Positions 6,888 to 12,793 of a DNA stretch of 13,703 nt are shown here, in pieces; positions within the stretch are counted from its first letter, which is position 1, and every line of letters starts with the position of its first letter. The notes under the pieces were generated by a model that saw only the letters and a program-made list of their open reading frames with translations, was not told where the DNA came from and did not search any database. Source of the stretch: an uncultured Caulobacter sp. GTDB lineage: Bacteria; Pseudomonadota; Alphaproteobacteria; Caulobacterales; Caulobacteraceae. Both the position numbers and the translations under genes were made by a program. The DNA lies in the NCBI GenBank assembly GCA_937925635.1, contig CALALX010000128.1, positions 1-13,703 on the forward strand, read 5' to 3'.

Positions 6888-7017
6888 CGTCATCCTCGCG
6901 CTCGTCGCGAGGACCCATGAACACCGACATCGAAGGCTGGATTGTGACGCCGCAAGAGCCTCGCGACCTCACCCGGCTCACCATGCATGGGTCCTCGCGA
7001 CGAGCGCGAGGATGACG
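6888..7017. repeat. Perfect 32-bp inverted repeats around a 66-bp core
   Basis: The arms 6888-6919 and 6986-7017 are exact reverse complements over 32 bp. Each arm carries the CCTCGCG-N5-CGCGAGG palindrome (stems at 6894-6912 and 6993-7011), followed or preceded by ACCCATG/CATGGGT. The 66-bp core has no start-to-stop gene of note. The element lies downstream of the HAD gene stop (7033) and upstream of the amidohydrolase. It resembles a paired REP (BIME-like) unit or a tiny non-autonomous mobile element. No flanking target duplication is obvious. The rest of the 234-bp gap (6799-7032) holds only this and the 6811-6847 repeat. Confidence 0.85.
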
Positions 7018-7032
7018 GAGAGAGAGGGAGAG

Positions 7033-7728
7033 CTATAGGCTATCCACCCATCCCGGCAGCTCGGCGATGCTCGGCAGTTCCACGTACCGCTCATGCCCCG
7101 TCGGCGCCTCGGCGGCCTCGTGGGCCCAGACCAGCGGATAGGGGATCAGCGCGCCCCAGGCGCCGGCTTCCAGCGCCGGCAAGATGTCCGACCGCATCGA
7201 GTTGCCGGCCATCACCGCCTGCGCCGCGCCGCTGCCGTGGCGGTCGAACACCCGGCGATAGGTGTCGGCGTCCTTCTCGCTGACGATCTCGACGGCGGCG
7301 AACAGGTCGCCCAGCCCGCTGGCCGCCAGCTTGGTCTCCTGGTGCAGCAGGTCGCCCTTGGTGATCAGCACCAGGCGGTAGCGCTCCGACAGCTCGGCCA
7401 GCGCCTTCTCCACGCCGGGCAGCGGCTCGACAGGCTCGTTCAGCATCTCGCGGCCGGCGGCGAGGATCTGCTTGATGACGCCGATCGAGACCCTGTCCTG
7501 CGTCAGCTCCATCGCCGTCTCGATCATCGACAGGGTGAAGCCCTTCACCCCGTAGCCGTACAGCCGCAGGTTCCGCTTCTCGACCTCGGCGAGGGTGGCC
7601 TCCATCCGCGCGTCGTCGTCGCAGTAGGGCGCGAGCAACTCCACGAACCGCTGGTGGGTCAGGCGGAAGATGGTCTCGTTGTGCCAGAGCGTGTCGTCGG
7701 CATCGAGGCCGACCGTGGTGATGGTCAT
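7033..7728 (-). CDS. HAD-superfamily hydrolase (phosphatase-like)
   Basis: A 231-residue HAD-like hydrolase. Motif I is GLDADDTLW (nucleophile Asp9, acid/base Asp11). Motif II is the LVLITKGD strand with its Thr, the motif III Lys is in the HQETKLA region, and motif IV is GNSMRSD, giving the metal-binding Asp. An inserted helical C1-type cap follows motif I, as in YjjG and phosphoglycolate phosphatase relatives. It probably hydrolyses a small phosphorylated metabolite in the cytoplasm with Mg2+; the substrate is not readable. The ATG at 7728 has only a weak ribosome binding site. It lies 38 bp downstream of hicB on the same strand, so some read-through from the toxin-antitoxin operon is possible. 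It is followed by the 6888-7017 inverted repeat. Confidence 0.9.
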   Translation of the reverse strand: MTITTVGLDADDTLWHNETIFRLTHQRFVELLAPYCDDDARMEATLAEVEKRNLRLYGYGVKGFTLSMIETAMELTQDRVSIGVIKQILAAGREMLNEPVEPLPGVEKALAELSERYRLVLITKGDLLHQETKLAASGLGDLFAAVEIVSEKDADTYRRVFDRHGSGAAQAVMAGNSMRSDILPALEAGAWGALIPYPLVWAHEAAEAPTGHERYVELPSIAELPGWVDSL

Positions 7729-7766
7729 GAGGGCGGCTTAACGAGGCGCGGAGCCGAAGCCAAGAC

Positions 7767-8165
7767 TCACGCCGCCCGTCCCATTGCCTGCTTCGCCGCG
7801 CGCGCCAGAAAGCCGGAGCGGGTGAAGCCTGACGCCTCCGCATAGGCGTCGATCTCGCGAAGCGTGTCTTCCGGCAGGGTGATGTTCACGCGGACCGACT
7901 TCACCGACTGAGCGGGGGCCGGCACGAGAATCGCCACGGCGTCGCGGTTCTCGCGGTCGGCCATGACCTCTTCCATCGAGGACGGCTCGGGGATCGCCTC
8001 GCCGTCCTCGATCATGCCTTCCAGATGCAGCGCCAAAGCTTCCTCGGCCATCGCGCGGGCCTCGTCGAGGGTCAGGCCGGCCGAAATGCAACCCGGCAGA
8101 TCAGGGAAGCTGACCCCGTAGTCGCTGTCCGGCTCCTTGTGGATCAGGGCGATGTACGCACGCAT
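7767..8165 (-). CDS. hicB: HicB antitoxin with ribbon-helix-helix DNA-binding tail
   Basis: A 132-residue HicB-type antitoxin. Residues 1-60 form the partial RNase-H-like HicB fold, with YIALIHKEPDSDYGVSFPDLPGC and the following LDEARAMAEEALALHLEGM helix, which normally plugs the HicA toxin. Residues about 90-128 (VRVNITLPEDTLREID...GFTRSGFLARAA) form a ribbon-helix-helix DNA-binding domain, so this protein probably represses its own operon. It starts 5 bp after the hicA stop, in the usual toxin-first order, with GAGG 8 nt before the ATG. Overall length and domain order are normal and nothing indicates decay. Confidence 0.94.
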   Translation of the reverse strand: MRAYIALIHKEPDSDYGVSFPDLPGCISAGLTLDEARAMAEEALALHLEGMIEDGEAIPEPSSMEEVMADRENRDAVAILVPAPAQSVKSVRVNITLPEDTLREIDAYAEASGFTRSGFLARAAKQAMGRAA

Positions 8166-8170
8166 GTCGA

Positions 8171-8359
8171 CTACCTCAGGCTGACGCCGGACTGGCGCTC
8201 GATGCTGCGAAGCGTGCCGATCGGGATGTCGCGGCTCGGATGCGGAACCGTGACCCGGCCGGGCTTCTCCGGATGCCGGTACTGTTTGTGCGAGCCGCGT
8301 TGAGCGACCTCGCGCCAGCCGTCTTCCTCCAGCTTCCGGATGACCTCGCGACTATTCAT
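8171..8359 (-). CDS. hicA: HicA toxin, mRNA interferase
   Basis: A 62-residue HicA toxin with a dsRBD-like fold. The sequence NSREVIRKLEEDGWREV, then QRGSHKQYRHP, has the invariant Gly-Ser-His with catalytic His24. KPGRVTVPHPSRDIPIGTLRSIERQSG is the conserved second half. In characterised pairs HicA cleaves messenger RNA unless bound by HicB. The gene looks intact and is paired with hicB 5 bp downstream. No Shine-Dalgarno sequence is seen before the ATG and the likely -10 lies only a few bases upstream, so the transcript may be nearly leaderless, which would hold toxin translation low. Confidence 0.95.
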   Translation of the reverse strand: MNSREVIRKLEEDGWREVAQRGSHKQYRHPEKPGRVTVPHPSRDIPIGTLRSIERQSGVSLR

Positions 8360-8360
8360 C

Positions 8361-8414
8361 GTGTATATCAGTACACACGGAGGCGCAAGTCAGAGTGTGT
8401 ATCTATGCGCACAC
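8361..8414 (-). promoter_or_regulatory. Putative hicAB promoter/operator with two palindromes
   Basis: Two small inverted repeats lie just upstream of hicA: GTGTA-N6-TACAC (8361-8376) and GTGTG-N10-CACAC (8395-8414). A minus-strand TTGCGC at 8388-8383 and an AT-rich TATACA at 8367-8362 could be -35 and -10, although the 15-nt spacer is short. The palindromes are good candidates for binding by the ribbon-helix-helix domain of HicB. The second overlaps the stop of the DUF1272 gene. Confidence 0.5.
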
Positions 8415-8645
8415 CGTATGCCCCTTCAGCACCCGTTCCGTGCTGCCCGGAAACTTCGCAAGCAGGCTCGTCGGCCTCGCTGGACGCGCGACCAGACCGC
8501 CGCCGCAGTTGGGGCAGGTCTCGCCGAATCTGTCCGACGCGCAGGCCGCGCAGAAGGTGCATTCAAAGGTGCAGATCATCGCGCCGGGCGCGTCCGGAGC
8601 CAGGTCCACATCGCAGCATTCGCAGTTCGGGCGCAGTTGAAGCAT
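8403..8645 (-). CDS. DUF1272-family cysteine-rich small protein
   Basis: An 80-residue protein with the pattern of DUF1272 proteins: MLQLRPNCECCDVDLAPD at the start, an ICTFECTFCAAC core, and CPNCGGGLVARPARP. Cysteines at 8, 10, 11, 25, 29, 32, 35, 44 and 47 suggest one or two bound zinc ions in a rubredoxin/zinc-ribbon-like fold. The function is unknown in the family. The start at 8645 is chosen because homologous-looking sequence begins there; a longer in-frame version would overlap the upstream gene. It starts 11 bp after the beta-lactamase-like gene, and its AGGA ribosome site overlaps that gene's stop codon, which points to co-transcription. Cys79 at the C-terminus is an extra. Confidence 0.87.
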   Translation of the reverse strand: MLQLRPNCECCDVDLAPDAPGAMICTFECTFCAACASDRFGETCPNCGGGLVARPARPTSLLAKFPGSTERVLKGHTVCA

Positions 8646-8656
8646 GGCGAGCTTTC

Positions 8657-9772
8657 CTATTGGTCGACGGGGGCCGCGGGCGCAACGAGCGGGACGAGCG
8701 TCTTGGCCACGAGCATCACGACCTTGTCCGCGCCCATGCCCTCGCCGGCGTTGGCGACCGCCAGAACGCCGCCAAGAGCATTGGGGTAGAGGACGACGAC
8801 GGCGTACCAGTTGCCATCCGAACCGGCGTGCGACAGCGCCGGACCAGCCCGGCCCATCGCCTTGGGGCCGACGCCCCAACCGAGGCCGCTGCGGGTGTCG
8901 CCCTGGGGCGTGTGCAGCACCTTGTAGGTCTCGGCCTTCAGCAACACGCCCTGGCCATGTTCGCCCTTCATCTGGTCGAGGCAGAATTTCGCCCAGTCCC
9001 CGAGGCTGATGCGGACGCCGCCGGCCGGCATCATCATCTGCGGGTTGGCGTCCGATCGGACGGCCACGCGGCCATCGACGTGGCCGGCGGGCTCGTCGTC
9101 GCCGACCGCCTGGTCATAGGTGGCGGTGGTGATGCCGAGTGGCGCGAAGACCTCCTCCTGCATCAGGGTCTCGAACGACTTGCCGGTCGCGCGCTCGGCT
9201 GCGGCGGCGGCGAGCAGAAGGCCTGTGTTGGAATAGCTGGGCTCGCCGCGCGCCGGCCCGGCCGGCGCCTCGGCGACCGCGCGCTTCAGATAGGCCAGCC
9301 GCTGCAGCGGCAGCGGACGGCGGTCCTCGTAGAAGGTCGCGAAGAAGGTCATGTCGCTGATGTTCTCGGGCAGACCCGCGCGGTGCGACAGCAGCTCCAG
9401 CAGCGTCACGTCGCGATACTCCGGCCGCATGTCGGCGGCGAGTTCGGGTAGCAGCTGCTCAAGCGGCGTGGTCCAGGACAGCGCGCCCCGGTCGACCAGC
9501 CGGGCGACCATCGTGGCGGTCATCGCCTTGGCGTCGGAGCCGATGTTCCAGCGATCGCCCGTCTGGATCGGCGCGCCGCCCAGGCGGCGGACGCCCCGCA
9601 CCGAAACGGGATCGATCCGGCCGTCGCGGATGACGACGACTCCCAGCGCCGGCGCCTGCGTGTCCCGCAGGGCATCGGCGACCACGGCCGACGGCGTGGG
9701 CGCGGGCGTCTGGGCGAGCGCGATTGTCCCGACGACGAGCGCGAATCCCAAGGCTGCCGCGGCGAGTTTCAT
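8657..9772 (-). CDS. Secreted serine hydrolase of the beta-lactamase class C / DD-peptidase-esterase family
   Basis: A 371-residue protein with a cleavable signal peptide (hydrophobic 3-20, likely cut near ALA-QTP), placing it in the periplasm. The active-site motifs are complete: S79-D80-A81-K82 (SxxK), Y180-S181-N182 (YxN) and H315-A316-G317 in place of KTG. HxG in the third motif is common in esterase and D-aminopeptidase members of this fold, so it should not be assumed to be an antibiotic-inactivating enzyme. ATG 9772 is preferred over an in-frame start 27 bp upstream because AAGG lies 6 nt before it and because the signal peptide starts cleanly. It probably forms a two-gene transcript with the DUF1272 gene. 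It diverges from carA across 173 bp. Confidence 0.9.
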   Translation of the reverse strand: MKLAAAALGFALVVGTIALAQTPAPTPSAVVADALRDTQAPALGVVVIRDGRIDPVSVRGVRRLGGAPIQTGDRWNIGSDAKAMTATMVARLVDRGALSWTTPLEQLLPELAADMRPEYRDVTLLELLSHRAGLPENISDMTFFATFYEDRRPLPLQRLAYLKRAVAEAPAGPARGEPSYSNTGLLLAAAAAERATGKSFETLMQEEVFAPLGITTATYDQAVGDDEPAGHVDGRVAVRSDANPQMMMPAGGVRISLGDWAKFCLDQMKGEHGQGVLLKAETYKVLHTPQGDTRSGLGWGVGPKAMGRAGPALSHAGSDGNWYAVVVLYPNALGGVLAVANAGEGMGADKVVMLVAKTLVPLVAPAAPVDQ

Positions 9773-9883
9773 GTGAAGCCTTCTCCCTATTCGGCCCACG
9801 GCGATAGCGAACCGGAACCGGGCCCGGAAGTGAAGCCTTTGTCAGGAACGAGCGACAAATCGACGAGCAAGGCGTCTTCGAGT

Positions 9884-9912
9884 TTGACCCGGGGACCACG
9901 ACTCACTACCAA
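9884..9912 (+). promoter_or_regulatory. Candidate carA promoter
   Basis: TTGACC (9884-9889), a 17-nt spacer and TACCAA (9907-9912) form a moderate sigma70-type match 34 bp before the carA start. About 25 bp further upstream is an inverted repeat TTTGTC-N10-GACAAA (9838-9859) that could be an operator. No PyrR-type attenuator is apparent. Confidence 0.35.
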
Positions 9913-9945
9913 CGCGCCCGTTTGTCCAGCAGCGAGGAGCATATC

Positions 9946-11112
9946 ATGGCGAGCAAGGTTCTTCCTGGCGCCACGGGCGTTCTCGCGCTCGCCGACGGGA
10001 CCGTGCTGCAGGGCATCGGCGTCGGCGCGACCGGCGAAGCAGTCGGCGAGGTGTGCTTCAACACCGCCATGACCGGCTATCAGGAGATCCTGACGGATCC
10101 GTCCTACATGGCCCAGATCGTGGCCTTCACCTTTCCGCACATCGGCAACGTCGGCGCCAACGTCGAGGACCTGGAACAGATCAGCGGCGGCTCCGAGACC
10201 TCCGCGCGCGGCGCGATCTTCCGCGACGCCCCGACCGACCCGGCCAACTATCGCTCCGACAGCGCGCTGAACGCCTGGATGGAGCGCCGCGGCGTCATCG
10301 GCCTGGCCGGCGTCGACACCCGCGCCCTGACCCGCCTGATCCGCGAGAAGGGCATGCCGCACGCGGTGATCGCCCACAGCCCGACCGGCACGTTCGACCT
10401 CGACGCCCTGGTGGCGAAGGCGAAGGGCTGGGCGGGCCTGGTCGGCCTGGACCTGGCCAAGGACGCCACCACCCGCCAGGCCTTCACCTGGGACGAACAG
10501 CTCTGGGCCTGGAACGAGGGCTACGGAAAGCTGGAAGCGCCGAAGTACGAGGTCGTGGTCGTCGACTACGGCGTCAAGCGCAACATCCTGCGCTCGCTGG
10601 CCTCGATCGGCGCCAAGGTCACCGTGGTGCCGGCGGATACCAAGGCCGAGGACATCCTGGCCCGCAACCCGGACGGCGTGCTGCTGTCCAACGGCCCGGG
10701 CGACCCGGCCGCGACGGGCCAATACGCGGTGCCCGAGATCAGGAAGCTGGTCGACAGCGGCAAGCCGGTGTTCGGGATCTGCCTGGGCCATCAGATGCTC
10801 GCCCTCGCGCTGGGCGCCAGGACCGTGAAGATGGACCAGGGCCACCACGGCGCGAACCATCCGGTGAAGGACCTCGACACCGGCAAGGTTGAGATCGTGT
10901 CGATGAACCACGGCTTCACCGTCGACCGTGAGACCCTGCCCGAGGCGGTCCGCGAGACGCACGTCAGCCTGTTCGACGGCACCAACGCCGGCATCGAGCT
11001 GGCCGGCCGCCCGGTGTTCAGCGTCCAGCACCACCCGGAAGCCTCCCCCGGCCCGACCGACAGCCTCTACGTCTTCGACCGCTTCGCCGGCCTGATGGAC
11101 AAGGCGAAGTAG
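9946..11112 (+). CDS. carA: Carbamoyl phosphate synthetase small (glutaminase) subunit
   Basis: A 388-residue CarA of normal length. It releases ammonia from glutamine and channels it to CarB to make carbamoyl phosphate for arginine and pyrimidine synthesis in the cytoplasm. The N-terminal CPSase small-chain domain has FNTAMTGYQEILTDPSY (38-54) and GLAGVDTRALTR (119-130). The C-terminal class I glutamine amidotransferase domain has SNGPGDP, the nucleophile Cys279 in GICLGHQ, and the His363/Glu365 pair in HHPEASPGP. All catalytic residues are present. ATG 9946 has GAGGAG 6 nt upstream and is preferred to an in-frame TTG at 9922. Its partner carB begins 1.9 kb downstream on the same strand, after four minus-strand genes, so the two are not in one operon here. 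Confidence 0.98.
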   Translation: MASKVLPGATGVLALADGTVLQGIGVGATGEAVGEVCFNTAMTGYQEILTDPSYMAQIVAFTFPHIGNVGANVEDLEQISGGSETSARGAIFRDAPTDPANYRSDSALNAWMERRGVIGLAGVDTRALTRLIREKGMPHAVIAHSPTGTFDLDALVAKAKGWAGLVGLDLAKDATTRQAFTWDEQLWAWNEGYGKLEAPKYEVVVVDYGVKRNILRSLASIGAKVTVVPADTKAEDILARNPDGVLLSNGPGDPAATGQYAVPEIRKLVDSGKPVFGICLGHQMLALALGARTVKMDQGHHGANHPVKDLDTGKVEIVSMNHGFTVDRETLPEAVRETHVSLFDGTNAGIELAGRPVFSVQHHPEASPGPTDSLYVFDRFAGLMDKAK

Positions 11113-11185
11113 GCTCGGTCGGGGACTGGATAAGCGGTCCGCAGGGCCGCGTTTCCTGTCCCCCCAAGAGCGTCCGACGGCGTTG

Positions 11186-11222
11186 AGGGGACAGCTAGGG
11201 GCTACGCCCCAAGCTGTCCCCT
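11186..11222. terminator. Strong hairpin downstream of carA (possible two-way terminator or repeat)
   Basis: AGGGGACAGCT (11186-11196) pairs with AGCTGTCCCCT (11212-11222), and inside it GGGGC pairs with GCCCC around a TAC loop, with one A-A mismatch. That is about 16 base pairs between the convergent carA and the small secreted protein gene. There is no T-run, so ordinary rho-independent termination is uncertain. A further CTGTCCCC at 11156-11163 could pair with 11187-11194 instead, giving an alternative fold. Confidence 0.6.
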
Positions 11223-11238
11223 GCTCCAAGCAGCCCCG

Positions 11239-11589
11239 CTACTGCCGGCCTTCCAGCAGCTGGACCGTGAACGGCCCGCTGGTCCAGCTGTCGCCGACAT
11301 TGTGGGCCGACACCGGCGTGCAGATCGTCGCCGGATAGCCCGGCGGCGGGGCGCTGGAGAAGGTCAGGCAGACCTGCGAGCCCTTCAGCTCCCAGGTTCC
11401 CGCCAGCTCCTGGTCATTGGCCATGCCGGTGAAGGTGTGGTCCGCCTCGTAGTAGATCTTCGAGCTCATGCCGCTGGCGTCGGTGGTCACCGTGGTGTTG
11501 CCGATGCGGGAGGCCATGACCTCCTCGCCGGCCATCGCCGCCGTCGCCGAGAGCAGAAGCGCCGCCGCGGCGGCCAGAATGATACGCAT
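11239..11589 (-). CDS. Small secreted protein of unknown function
   Basis: A 116-residue protein with a clear Sec signal peptide (hydrophobic 3-18, likely cut after ATAAMA). The mature part of about 95 residues is rich in small and beta-forming residues, with NTTVTTDASGMSSKIYYEADHTFTGMA and LAGTWELKGSQVCLTF. This pattern, ending in a C...C pair (about Cys74 and Cys89), suggests a small beta-sandwich or lipocalin-like periplasmic domain. I do not recognise the family. The ATG at 11589 has GGAGG 5 nt upstream. That site lies in a perfect 7-bp hairpin (11595-11616), which may reduce translation. It is followed by the carA hairpin in the convergent gap. Confidence 0.75.
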   Translation of the reverse strand: MRIILAAAAALLLSATAAMAGEEVMASRIGNTTVTTDASGMSSKIYYEADHTFTGMANDQELAGTWELKGSQVCLTFSSAPPPGYPATICTPVSAHNVGDSWTSGPFTVQLLEGRQ

Positions 11590-11594
11590 GACAT

Positions 11595-11616
11595 CCTCCC
11601 CTGTGGTTTGGGGAGG
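11595..11616 (-). promoter_or_regulatory. Hairpin enclosing the ribosome binding site of the 11589 gene
   Basis: On the minus strand CCTCCCC (11616-11610) and GGGGAGG (11601-11595) form a perfect 7-bp stem with an 8-nt loop. The 3' arm is the Shine-Dalgarno sequence of the gene starting at 11589, so ribosome access would require the stem to open. Confidence 0.5.
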
Positions 11617-11636
11617 TTAGGTCGGCTTCCTTCAAC

Positions 11637-11729
11637 TGTCATCCCGGCCGTAGCCCAGCGGAGAGCCGGGACCCAGCCACAGCGTCTGAATCGCTGGGTC
11701 CCGGATCGCCCGCGGCGTCCGGGATGACA
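11637..11729. repeat. Nested palindromic repeat TGTCATCCCGG...CCGGGATGACA, copy 1
   Basis: The outer arms TGTCATCCCGG (11637-11647) and CCGGGATGACA (11719-11729) are exact complements over 11 bp. Inside is a perfect 12-bp stem CCGGGACCCAGC/GCTGGGTCCCGG (11666-11677 with 11693-11704) around a 15-nt loop. The element ends 11 bp before the GIY-YIG gene stop. It shares a 17-bp sequence with the element at 12063 on the other side of that gene. GTCATCCCGG-type elements of this kind are dispersed in many alphaproteobacterial genomes. Confidence 0.8.
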
Positions 11730-11740
11730 TTGGGAGGAGG

Positions 11741-12034
11741 CTACTGGTTCCAGGTCTCGTAGTGGTCGCGCCAGTCCGGCTTCATCCCCTCGATCAGCGC
11801 CAGCTTCCAGGCTCGCCGCCAACGCTTGAGTCGCTTCTCCCGGGCGATGGCGTCGAGGACCTGCTCGTAGCGCTCGTAGTAGACCAGCAGGAAGACGCCG
11901 TACTTGCGGGTGAAACTCGCGGCTGTTCCCTCCCGATGCTGGAAGACGCGGCGCGAGAGGTCATTGGTGACGCCGACATAGAGGGTGCCGTTTCGCCGGC
12001 TCGCGAGGATGTAGACGTGGTAGATTCTCTCCAT
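11741..12034 (-). CDS. Solitary GIY-YIG nuclease-like protein
   Basis: A 97-residue single-domain protein of the YhbQ/UPF0213-like GIY-YIG group. The core motif is split as usual: VYILAS then GTLYVGVTNDLSRRVFQHR (about 7-34), containing the catalytic Tyr and Arg. The family glutamate lies in the EREKRLKRW-like helix (here AREKRLKRWRRAWK, 64-77). LVYYERY is a typical later strand. Family members cut or bind structured DNA, but their cellular role is poorly known. There is no clear ribosome binding site before the ATG at 12034. An extended -10 sequence lies about 14 bp upstream. The gene is bracketed by palindromes with an identical 17-bp flank (11631-11647, 12058-12074), suggesting that gene and repeats form one unit. 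It is not inside a recognisable intron or intein. Confidence 0.9.
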   Translation of the reverse strand: MERIYHVYILASRRNGTLYVGVTNDLSRRVFQHREGTAASFTRKYGVFLLVYYERYEQVLDAIAREKRLKRWRRAWKLALIEGMKPDWRDHYETWNQ

Positions 12035-12047
12035 GATGCAATTTTAG

Positions 12048-12056
12048 ATTGTATCA
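12048..12056 (-). promoter_or_regulatory. Extended -10 promoter candidate for the GIY-YIG gene
   Basis: The minus strand reads TGATACAAT (12056-12048): a five-of-six -10 (TACAAT) with the TG of an extended -10. It is in a short AT-rich stretch unlike its surroundings. The matching -35 position (TTCCGG) is weak and lies in the neighbouring palindrome. Transcription would begin only about 7 nt before the start codon. Confidence 0.4.
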
Positions 12057-12062
12057 ATTCAA

Positions 12063-12104
12063 CTGTCATCCCGGAAGTCGCGAAGCGACTGTCCGGGATG
12101 ACAG
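12063..12104. repeat. Palindromic repeat CTGTCATCCCGGA...TCCGGGATGACAG, copy 2
   Basis: A perfect 13-bp outer stem (12063-12075 with 12092-12104) continues into a 6-bp stem AGTCGC/GCGACT closed by GAA, with one unpaired G. It is one of the strongest hairpins in the window. It lies between the GIY-YIG start and the XRE gene stop, 11 bp beyond the latter. Its TGTCATCCCGG arm is shared with the repeat at 11637-11729. Confidence 0.85.
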
Positions 12105-12115
12105 GGGTGGGGGGC

Positions 12116-12334
12116 CTACCCGCCGCTCCGCCACTGGAACACCTCGTCCAGCGGCTTGCCGAAGACCTCGGCGATCCGGAACGCGGCCTCCAGGGTCGGC
12201 GAGTATTTGCCGGCCTCGATGGCGGCGATGGTCTGGCGGGTGACGCCGATCTTCTGGCCGAGCTCCGCCTGGGACATCTCGCCCGCCATGAACCGCAGCG
12301 TGCGGATCTGGTTGGTGATCGTCCCGCCGCTCAT
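12116..12334 (-). CDS. Small XRE-family helix-turn-helix regulator
   Basis: A 72-residue protein that is almost entirely one Cro/C1-type HTH domain. IRTLRFMAGEMSQAELGQKIGVTRQTIAAIEAGKYSPTLEAAFRIAEVFGKPLDEVF covers all five helices, with the recognition helix about residues 32-41. The sequence VTRQTIAAIEAGKYSPTL is typical of short stand-alone regulators such as YozG-type proteins. Its start overlaps the stop of the upstream membrane protein gene by 4 bp (ATGA), so the two are made together. Pairing of such a regulator with a small membrane protein suggests that the regulator controls its own operon, perhaps under the influence of its membrane partner. The target operator is unknown. It is followed by the 12063-12104 hairpin. 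Confidence 0.92.
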   Translation of the reverse strand: MSGGTITNQIRTLRFMAGEMSQAELGQKIGVTRQTIAAIEAGKYSPTLEAAFRIAEVFGKPLDEVFQWRSGG

Positions 12335-12759
12335 GCCGCGCTCCGGCGATAGTTCCAGACCGCCAGGCCATTGTTGGTGATCTCGGCGAGCACGATGGCC
12401 GCCAGGCCGGCGTTGACGATCGTCCAGCCGCTGGTCGTGAACGGCATGGCCAGGCCGACCACCGTCAGGCCGGCCATCATCACGTAGTAGGCCACCAGGA
12501 TGGAGCGGCGCTCGATGTCATGGTCGCGCTCGTCGGCCGGCGCACGGGCGTCTTCGGGCGACGCGATCCACAGGCCGATGCGCCCCAGGATGTGCAGCAC
12601 TCCGTTGCCGCCCAGCGCCAGCGCCAGCAGCCACAGCTGGGGCAGGTTCGGCATCAGGCCGGGCTCCGGCGGCGACATCACGACGTGGGCGAAATAGGGC
12701 CCGTAGGTCACCGCGATCCACAGCAGCGTCATCCAGGCGATCTTCTCTTTGTGCGGCAT
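12331..12759 (-). CDS. DUF2178-like membrane protein coupled to the XRE regulator
   Basis: A 142-residue protein with about four membrane helices (roughly 6-27, 40-66, 88-105 and 112-135). Between helices 2 and 3 is the acidic/basic loop SPEDARAPADERDHDIERRS; a DERD-type motif there is typical of small membrane proteins (DUF2178-like) encoded beside XRE regulators. The function is not known. ATG 12759 is preferred to the in-frame TTG two codons upstream because AAGGGGG lies 6 nt before it. Its stop overlaps the XRE start. It probably acts with the regulator, for example by holding it at the membrane, but nothing in the sequence proves this. Confidence 0.72.
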   Translation of the reverse strand: MPHKEKIAWMTLLWIAVTYGPYFAHVVMSPPEPGLMPNLPQLWLLALALGGNGVLHILGRIGLWIASPEDARAPADERDHDIERRSILVAYYVMMAGLTVVGLAMPFTTSGWTIVNAGLAAIVLAEITNNGLAVWNYRRSAA

Positions 12760-12793
12760 GGCCAACCCCCTTCATGTTCATCAGGCTCGACGC

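Noticed and set aside
8646..8879. N-terminal extension of the DUF1272 gene
   Set aside because: The extra 78 residues are Arg-rich and overlap the beta-lactamase-like gene in another frame. The family-like sequence starts at 8645 with its own ribosome binding site.
9838..9859. TTTGTC-N10-GACAAA before carA as a PyrR or ArgR operator
   Set aside because: The short inverted repeat resembles neither consensus well enough. It is mentioned only as a possible site.
9787..11229. 480-codon open frame antisense to carA
   Set aside because: carA is unmistakable on the plus strand; the antisense frame is a by-product of GC-rich third positions.
11741..12034. GIY-YIG gene as a homing endonuclease in an intron or intein
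   Set aside because: It is a free-standing single-domain YhbQ-type protein with no interrupted host gene around it.
3493..12104. CRISPR array or rho-independent terminators
   Set aside because: The repeats are dispersed palindromes of different families without regular spacers, and the hairpins lack the T-runs of standard terminators.
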